Below are positions 57,431 to 64,000 of a stretch of DNA of 64,000 bases, one piece after another. The stretch is from Alopecurus myosuroides (taxonomy: Eukaryota > Streptophyta > Magnoliopsida > Poales > Poaceae). The notes beneath the pieces are model-generated. The model saw only the letters and a program-made list of their open reading frames with translations, was not told the origin of the DNA and made no database searches. Location of the stretch: NCBI GenBank assembly GCA_028641055.1, contig CM054060.1, positions 165,692,416-165,756,415 on the forward strand, given 5' to 3'. Numbering within the stretch: the first letter of the stretch is position 1; each line of letters begins with the position of its first letter. Position numbers and translations under genes: made by a program.

Positions 57431-58559
57431 ACTTGTTTTCAAAAATAGTTTGAAGTTGATTTGCTTGTTAATAAAATTCCTTCTATTAACCCCAAATGGT
57501 AATTTCAACTTCAAATCAAATCCATTCATAATTGACATGATCGAATTGTGGTTTAACAATTAAAATCTTGCAAACAAATTAAGTTCAATGAGCTCCCATA
57601 ATTGTTTGAGTTAATGGAATAAAACTTGTTTAAAATTCAACCTTTATGAAATATCAATGGAAGTGCAACTAGCAATTTAAAACTCAAATCAATATTTCAA
57701 ATTTTTGGAAAATAGTGTTGACATTGCTTTTAATCACTGTCTACAAAATTAATAAAATAGTTCATGAAACCCCAAACCCCAACCATCTCTATTCTTTCTC
57801 TCCTTTTCTTTTCTTACAAGCAAAAAAAAAGGAAAAGGTGAGCTGAGGGAGAAAGCCCAACCCCCAGCCCACTCCCCCTCAGCCCACAGCATCCAGCCCA
57901 CGCACCTCATCTCCTACCTCTGTCCGTACAGAGGAGAGGACAAACCCGTCACTGTCACCCCACCGATCCCCCCATGTGCCCTGCCCCTTATCTACCCCTC
58001 CTTCCAAACCCTAGGCCGCCCCCTCCTCCCTCTTCCTCCCTAGCGCCGCTGCCACCCACTTCCCATCTCCTCCACCCCCTCCCTCTCTCTCTGATTATTC
58101 TCTGCAACCACCAAGCTGCCATGGCCGGAGGAGGAAGATCACCACGGCGACGGGGAAGGAGTAGGGGTCACGGGCTGCCGATCGCGGGAATGGAACCGCG
58201 GCGGACCCCTCTCCGGCCTCGTTTCCTCGCCCAGCTCCGGGAGGCCACGGGGAGGCGCCGCCGTAGACGTCTTCCTCCATGGTGCGACGGCCTTCTGACC
58301 TGCTGCGAGCGGGAACAGCCAACGCCCTCGCCTTTTCCCCCTTCATCGCCTACCACCCCGAGGTGAGATCCCCCCCTACGGCCTAGGCCCTCTCCTCCTT
58401 GCTCTGATCGCTGGCCTTCGAGCCAAGCTGCAGGTCGCCGGCGATCGACCCTGGTCGCTTCCCTCTGTCGCACGTCCTTACATATGTGTTTCAGTTATTT
58501 TTCCGCAGGGAACTACCTCAAAACCCCACGTCCCTTGAATCCATCACCAGCCGCAGCAG

Positions 58560-58625
58560 TACCACAGTAGCTCTGCTCCCTTGCGCGCACCCACAGGTGC
58601 TGGGTTCGATCCCCCCCCCCCCCAA
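58560..58625 (+). other. Degenerate tRNA-like segment in the solo LTR
   Basis: CACAGTAGCTCTGCTCC (A-box-like) followed about 25 bases later by GGGTTCGATCCCCC (B-box-like) running into a C-tract (about 58609-58623). It is the counterpart, in the same LTR orientation, of 22888-22950. Weaker than that copy. Confidence 0.4.
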
Positions 58626-60809
58626 GGCAGAAAAAGCCACCCTTTTGTTTCTGTTTTTTTTCTTTCTCTGCCCGAATCTCAGAAACCCATATCTGATCCA
58701 TTAATTCTAAAATCCATTAAAAAATGAATCTTGCTCCAAATTGAGTGATTCAAGTTTCTGTGGATTCAAATTTTTGTGCTCTTTCTACTAGTAACAAAAT
58801 TGCAACATGTTTCTGTAACAATTTTTGCACTAAATAATTAATTACTGAAAATGCAATAAAAATTGGAAACTTTGGAATTTCATAACTTTAGTTCTACTCA
58901 TCCAATTTAAGCAAACTTGGACTCTAAAAATTTGTCTTAACAAACTCTACACATTGGTATTTTATTTGGGCACAATTGAATTGAATTTGAACATGTTTCC
59001 CTCTGTTTACTAAAAATGGCAGAATAAGAATGATTATGAAAAGTGGCATAATAAATTCATTAATAACCCAAAAATTATGTTTGATAGCTCAAAATGTTCA
59101 GCGAAACATTTGCTACATGTTTCCAACCTTTTCAATACAATTTGTTTACTGTTTTGAAATATTTTAAATTGGTGCAATATTTGAATTCTTGTTTAATTCA
59201 CTTAATTTTGCAAAATTCATAACTTGGGCATAAAAATTCCAAATTCCACAAACTAAATATGTTTTCCAATCAACTTTTCATGTACTTTCCAAATATCAAT
59301 TTTGTTTGCTGTTTTGAATAATTTAAATTGCTGAAAACAACTGTTTCTTATTTAATGCATTGAAAATTGTCAATTTAATAACTTGCTCAATTAAAATCCA
59401 ATTTCAAAAAATAAAGTATGTTTTCCAATTAAAATTAAATGATCTACCCAAATATAAAAATTGGTTTACTGTTTTGAACAATTAAAATTGATGCAACATT
59501 TAATTCCTTTAATATTGTTAAATTGGCAACTTGCTCAATTAAATTCCAAATTGGACAATTAAAATATGTTTGCATATCAGAAACATGCCATTAACATGTT
59601 CATGCCATCCATATCTCTGTTTGCATCTTACCCTGTGCATTTTAGATTTTGTTATGCATGTTCATCTATATGACAACATATGGAATGTGTGGGCTAATTA
59701 ATTCCAGCTGTTGCCCCCTTCCATTTAAATTGCCTAACTCATCTAATTTATTGTTTGCCATGCTAAATAACAATTAAATTGATGGTTAGATAAACAACTT
59801 GAACCAATTCCTATTTCTCCGGACTCCAGTTCCGATTAAATTGCTTAAGTTGTTTCCCCTGTTGCATCTTGCCATGCCATGCATATAAAATAGGATCATG
59901 CTGGATCTTTTGCCGTAGTAGTAATTGTTGCATCCGGTGTTTGTTCGAGGTTCGTTGCTTCTTCCCGGATAGGACGTTGAGATGATGTGAGCAACGACAA
60001 GTTCTGCGGATGTACCTCTACTTGCTGGATTCCAGGCAAGTATACTCACTTGCTGCCACATGGCTGCCTTTCATCACTTGCTACCGATTCTTTCCGTTGT
60101 TCTTATTCTAGCCTTATGTTCGATGCTTGTGTCTCGATCCTATCGTAGGTTTACCTTGCAGCCATGATATAGCCTTTCCTTCCACTTCCTATTAACTGTT
60201 GCTTGTTTACCTTGTTGGCCCTCGTGTCGTAGTTGCATGCTTAGATTTGTTTGTGCTCGAGTCTTGTTATCCTTTGTCGTATCACCTGTTTAGTTGATAG
60301 TTGGGTTTCAATTCAATCAACAACCTGTTAATGTTTGGGGTAATAATAATTTGATGTTAAGGCACCGGCAGGAGGCCCGGGTTAGGGTTTTGAGGCCTGC
60401 TAGTGTCGAACTTAATTAGGGAAAGAGTCTTGTCTACTGATCCATGATGAGCGTGCTCACCGCATCCGGGTGGTAGTATGGGACCCCCCTCGACTTAGAC
60501 CTGATCTGCAGCTTGTCCGAAGAGCCACACTTAGTTCGGGTGTTCCATTTGCTCCTTTGCATAATGGGAGGCGCCCCCATGGTTACTGGTGATGGTTATG
60601 ATGATGATGATGCATATAGGGCGAGGCCTGTAGTGCCGGGGTGTTGTGTCCTGCGGGAGTTTTGCACACCTGCGCTTAGTATTCGGCTGCGTGGCTGGGA
60701 CCTTATAGCTCCGTGGCTCCTAGGATGGGTTGTAGAGATGGTTTGGGTCGTGTCGAGCCAACCTGAGTTTTAGTTGGTGGCTTGAGTGTGTACGGGTACT
60801 GGAGCACAC

Positions 60810-60857
60810 CCTGCAGGGATAAATCTTCTCGAGAAGCCGTGTTTTCCGCGGTTATGG
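60810..60857 (+). repeat. Conserved core of the long LTRs
   Basis: Plus-strand copy of the CTTCTCGAGAAG-centred block, about 0.8 kb before the LTR end at 61630. Confidence 0.75.
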
Positions 60858-61630
60858 ATTACTTGGTGAAAGTACTGGCTAACAAGTACTCAGACAACTT
60901 ACACCTAATCAATAATAACTTGACTAGTAATAGGCATATTGTCACAATAACCTGAACTTCACCTTAATCAACAGTGTGAGTTATCCTTGGGTTGCTTCCT
61001 TAGTAGGGGTAACATTGGATGGGTTTGTTTGGTGGTTAGTTGTAGTTGGTTACGATACGCTATCTTATCCCCCTCTTTTAGCCGGATGTTGTAGTGAGTC
61101 TCTGTAGTTGGTTAGTGCAGCCCGCTGACGCTTATTTGCAACAACCCCTTCCTTTTCCGTTGAACCCAAAGTATTTGTATCCTGTGATGACTGGTTACGC
61201 CGGTATCTTGTGAGTATGGTTTATCCACTTGCCAGTACTTAACCGTACTGACCCACGAATCCTTTTTCGTGACTGCATATTCAACATTGCAGTCAACAGG
61301 TTTGAAATCTGACGACGTTAGCTTGGGAATCCCTCCGGCTTGGCCTGGGCAGGGATTGGACGCTCTCGGTTATCTTCAGGACTCTTAGTCCAATTTGTAT
61401 CTTGTCCGTAGTCGGACGCTATGTTGTTTCTTCCGCTGTTATTTGGATCTTTGTATTGTATCAGTTGTATCCTTGACTCGTTTGAGTCGTCTTGTATAAA
61501 TCTCTTCTGTTGTTGTGGATTATTCGTGAACTGTTGTAATGTTATCATAAGTGGCAACCTGGAATCGGTTATTATGCGGATTTGGCGGGAATGCTGAAAT
61601 CTGCATAGTGCCCGATCTCGGGGCGTCACA

Positions 61631-62558
61631 CATGCCTGCTTCCGAGTTGAAGACAATTCCTATCACATGGCCGTTTGCCGTATGGTGCCTGGATATGGTT
61701 GGCCCCTTCAAGCCGGCCAAAGGCAACATGACACACATCTTGGTCATGGTGGACAAGTTCACCAAGTGGATCGAAGTGAAACCTATTCGGAAGTGCGATG
61801 GAGCCACAGCCGTGAAATTCTTAAAGGATGTGATCCTGAGATACGGCTACCCGCAGAGCATCATCACCGACAACGGCACAAATTTCGCAGAAGGGGCAAT
61901 GGTGCGGTTCTGCAGAGATAAGCACATCCGACTAGATGTTGCATCTGTTGCGCATCCCGCCTCCAATGGGCAAGTGGAAAGAGCAAACGGCATGGTACTG
62001 GTAGGCATAAAGCCAAGGCTGATTGAGCCATTGCTGAAAACACCTGGGTGTTGGCTAGACGAGTTGCCAGCGGTGTTGTGGAGTCTAAGGACTACCCCTA
62101 ACCGGTCAACCGGCTACACGCCATTCTTCTTGGTATACGGGGCTGAGGCCTTGTTGCCAATAGACTTAGAGCATGACTCCCCTCGAGTAACCCTCTACAC
62201 TGAGGTAGAGGCGAGAGAAGCTCGAGAAGACGACGTTGACCTGCTCGAAGAAGCAAGAGAGCTCACTCTGTCACGTTCGGCTATCTACCAGCAAAACCTG
62301 CGGCGTTATCATAGCCGAAAGGTGAACCCAAGGGTTTTCTGAGAAGGAGACATGGTCCTCAGGCTTGTGCAGCGCACAGCCGGGATGCACAAATTGTCTC
62401 CTCCATGGGAAGGGCCTTTCATTGTGAGCAAAGCGCTGCACAATGATGCCTATTATCTCGTGGACATGCGTCCATCACAGGCGAACAGGGCAGATAAAGA
62501 TGGAGAGGAATCCAAGCGCCCTAGGAATGTAGCCCTACTTCGTCGCTTTCATTCGTGA
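61631..62558 (+). pseudogene. Integrase catalytic core and C-terminus of the Tat-type element
   Basis: Continues the polyprotein after the solo LTR; the first five bases are the second TSD copy. The DD35E integrase core is complete: Asp in VWCLDMVGPF (codon 61692), Asp in IITDNGTNF (61869), Glu in GQVERANG (61977), with 35 residues between the second Asp and Glu. An in-frame TGA at 62340-62342 interrupts the C-terminal part. The frame then runs on to 62558 with the W.GPF motif (PPWEGPFIV) typical of Gypsy integrase tails. It would insert the cDNA copy into the genome; this copy is dead. Confidence 0.9.
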
Positions 62559-63229
62559 GCAAAGATGTGTATGTACTCTCCTAACCGAGTTAAAATTCTA
62601 CTCTGCAATCTGAAATTCAGCTCGGGGACTGCCCTCGCCTAAACTCGCTCTGTGTGTTTTTACCGGCTTTACTTTTGTCCACTCGATTGCTCTGCTTAAA
62701 ATTTCACGAGTACATCTAGTACTGTGTTTAAACCTACATGCCAACTCTTCGACTCTGCTGCTGTCCGAAACCCGGCTTCATGGCAAGCAAGAGAACAAGC
62801 AAAAGGTCAATGAGCACAAGAAAAATTACTAAGGAAAGAAAAAGTGCAGGAACCGAGTAGGATGCCTTTTACTGTTGTTCCTTGTTAACTCCTTCTCGGC
62901 TAAGTGGTGGGCTGCGTTACTATGAGTATTTCTAAGTGGCTAAGTATTTGCAACTCCAACTTTGAATTCTTGTGACTCGAATACCAAAAAGCAACAAGTT
63001 GCGGGTAAGAGCTGAGATAGAAAAGGAAGAGCGAATAAGAAATGCAACTCGGGGACTCGCATGATAACGCAACTCGGCATTCGAGCCAAAGTTGCTCAAA
63101 TTGACTAAGTTAAATATCAAACGTGAATAAAACTGAGTAGCAAACGACAAGGATAATTGTTTCGATACATCTGCACCCGGCATCCCGGGGATCTGATAAA
63201 AGTTTCGAGAATAAAGTTGCAGGAAGTAG
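62559..63229 (+). other. Non-coding region downstream of integrase
   Basis: Contains CTCGGGGACTGCC at 62621-62633 and a second partial CTCGGGGACT near 63051. No gene on either strand is supported (the minus-strand frame 62932-63465 overlaps the better antisense ORF in another phase). Confidence 0.5.
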
Positions 63230-64000
63230 TCAGGTAGAAGCAGCAGTGTCCTCGGCGCTGGTCTTGGTGGCTTCAGTGTCAGTGTTGGCCTTGGCGGCTT
63301 CAGCTTCACCGCTAGTCTTAGCAGCATCAGCCTCCGAGCTGGCGGCGTCAGTCTTCGCGGCATCAGCATCCGGCTCAGTAGCAGCCTGGTCGGAAGTGGC
63401 AGTGGCCACCGAGGTGGAGGCCGCAGTCTGAGCAAGGAGTCGCGCCGTGTCGTCGAGAGCCGCACCTGAGGAGGTGCCGAACTCGAGGGCCGCGGTGTCG
63501 ATCACCATATCCACGCTCTCAGCCTCCTCCTCGCTGTCCGCGACGACCGCGGCCTTCCCCTTCCCGGCCTTGTAGCGATCGCTCTCGAAGCTGCCCAGGT
63601 CAGAATCGGTGGTGTCCTCGTCTTCATCATCATCGCCTTCGTCCACCTCGGTGTCAGGCTCGGTGAGACCGTCGATGAAGCGCATGGTGCTTGTGTACTG
63701 GGCGACCTCGTACGCGACCGCCTGGCGGAGAGCCACGCAATCGGAATCCGTCTCCCACTTGGAGTCCTCACGCATCTCGCGGACAACCTGCAAGTTGAGG
63801 TTCTCATACCAGCTGGTGATGAACAGCAGCATCATATCAGCGCCTGCCCGAGCTCCAGACGCCCTCCACTTCTTCAGCTCGGCCTTCACGCCATTCAGCT
63901 TCGCGGCAAGTCCGCGGATGGTTTTCGGCGCGGAGTCTTTAGGCCAGAACACGTCATGGAGCTTGAAGGCAGTGCGCACCAGATCGGTGCCCACGCCACT
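63230..64000 (-). CDS. Antisense ORF of the Tat-type element, 5' end beyond window
   Basis: Open minus-strand frame of more than 250 codons with stop TGA at 63230. It stays open to the window edge, so the start is not seen. The first part is a helical, Trp/Arg-rich domain (WPKDS near 63940, MLLFITSWYENLNLQ near 63830-63790). Then come an acidic Asp/Glu run, a short KAGKGKAA basic patch, and an Ala/Thr/Glu-rich low-complexity tail with repeated AAKT/EADAAK units. Antisense ORFs between integrase and the 3' LTR are known from some Tat-lineage elements such as Grande. The function is unknown. The frame has no breaks, in contrast with the damaged polyprotein, although Ala-rich GC-rich sequence tends to stay open in several frames. 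Confidence 0.65.
   Translation of the reverse strand, partial: SGVGTDLVRTAFKLHDVFWPKDSAPKTIRGLAAKLNGVKAELKKWRASGARAGADMMLLFITSWYENLNLQVVREMREDSKWETDSDCVALRQAVAYEVAQYTSTMRFIDGLTEPDTEVDEGDDDEDEDTTDSDLGSFESDRYKAGKGKAAVVADSEEEAESVDMVIDTAALEFGTSSGAALDDTARLLAQTAASTSVATATSDQAATEPDADAAKTDAASSEADAAKTSGEAEAAKANTDTEATKTSAEDTAAST

Larger units (their letters stand above)
46414..61630 (+). mobile_element. 4.4-kb solo LTR (LARD-like family), itself interrupted
   Basis: Ends TGTAACACCTGG...GGGGCGTCACA, exact TSD CATGC at 46409-46413 and 61631-61635. The LTR consists of 46414-46594 plus 57436-61630 (about 4.38 kb); the remainder is the nested element. It has the same architecture as 19762-24514 and 1-1432 (shared stretch about 60370-61630), so one family is present three times. 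The short frames inside (57974-58366, 60513-60773 and others) lie in the GC-rich or terminal LTR blocks and are not supported as genes. Confidence 0.92.
39485..64000 (+). mobile_element. Tat-type Gypsy retrotransposon, interrupted, continues past window
   Basis: 5' LTR 39485-40382, primer site, gag-protease, reverse transcriptase, RNase H and integrase in Gypsy order, then an antisense ORF. Preceding bases GGTTG (39480-39484) are the candidate left TSD; the 3' LTR is outside the window. The integrase region is split by the insertion at 46414-61630. Without that insertion the visible part is about 9.3 kb. Coding is damaged by in-frame stops at 43804 and 62340 and a frameshift near 44533. The lineage call (Tat) rests on the antisense ORF, the second RNase H-like domain after the polymerase and the size. 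Confidence 0.9.

Noticed and set aside
57974..58473. Pro-rich and Arg-rich frames in the 4.4-kb solo LTR
   Set aside because: Equivalent GC-rich LTR block as at 23000; opposite-strand frames overlap.
1..64000. CRISPR arrays, rRNA genes or bacterial operons
   Set aside because: Nothing with regular spacer-repeat structure or rRNA-like sequence; the content is wholly plant-nuclear.

Overview
The window is a gene-poor stretch of a large grass genome, almost certainly a Triticeae cereal (wheat, Aegilops, barley or rye relative). The evidence is stacked and nested LTR retrotransposons with exact 5-bp target-site duplications (TSDs), Sabrina/WHAM-type Gypsy LTRs (TGATACGT...ends, tRNA-Asp-type primer-binding sites), very long 3.5-4.75-kb LTRs resembling cereal LARDs (large non-autonomous derivatives), a Stowaway MITE starting CTCCCTCCGT, and fragments of non-LTR retrotransposons. 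I recognise one ordinary nuclear gene. Nothing here is bacterial: no operons, CRISPR arrays or rRNA.

Layout. 1-1432: 3' end of a long LTR. 1433-17880: a Sabrina-like Gypsy element on the minus strand, truncated on the left. Its LTR is split by a complete 14.2-kb element (3129-17345, TSD TCACG) encoding a degenerate His/Asp-rich repeat protein. That ORF is itself split by a complete 6.9-kb element (8806-15728, TSD ATCCC). 17881-25528: a Copia LTR remnant, then a Gypsy LTR split by a 4.75-kb solo LTR (19762-24514, TSD CATTC). 25529-33761: further LTR fragments, the 3' half of a Sabrina-like element ending in a complete LTR, and truncated non-LTR tails, one with a 14-bp TSD.

33776-39316 is the only island without obvious LTR elements. 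It holds an intronless minus-strand gene (34165-35973) for a 602-residue protein with the flanking and NET-like regions of plant GTE (BET-type) transcription factors but no bromodomain. A Stowaway MITE (39319-39442) closes the island.

39485 to the window end is one Tat-type Gypsy element: 5' LTR, tRNA-Lys-type primer site, gag-protease, reverse transcriptase, RNase H, integrase and an antisense ORF. Its integrase is split by a long solo LTR (46414-61630, TSD CATGC), which is split in turn by a young LARD-like element (46595-57430, TSD ACTTG) whose two 3535-bp LTRs differ at only about a dozen positions by eye.

For a second look: the bromodomain-less GTE-like gene, the His-rich repeat ORF of the 14-kb element, a tRNA-like A-box/B-box segment inside the long LTRs, a short core shared by all the long LTRs, and the antisense ORF near the right end. 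Family names are by recollection of sequence style, not database search.
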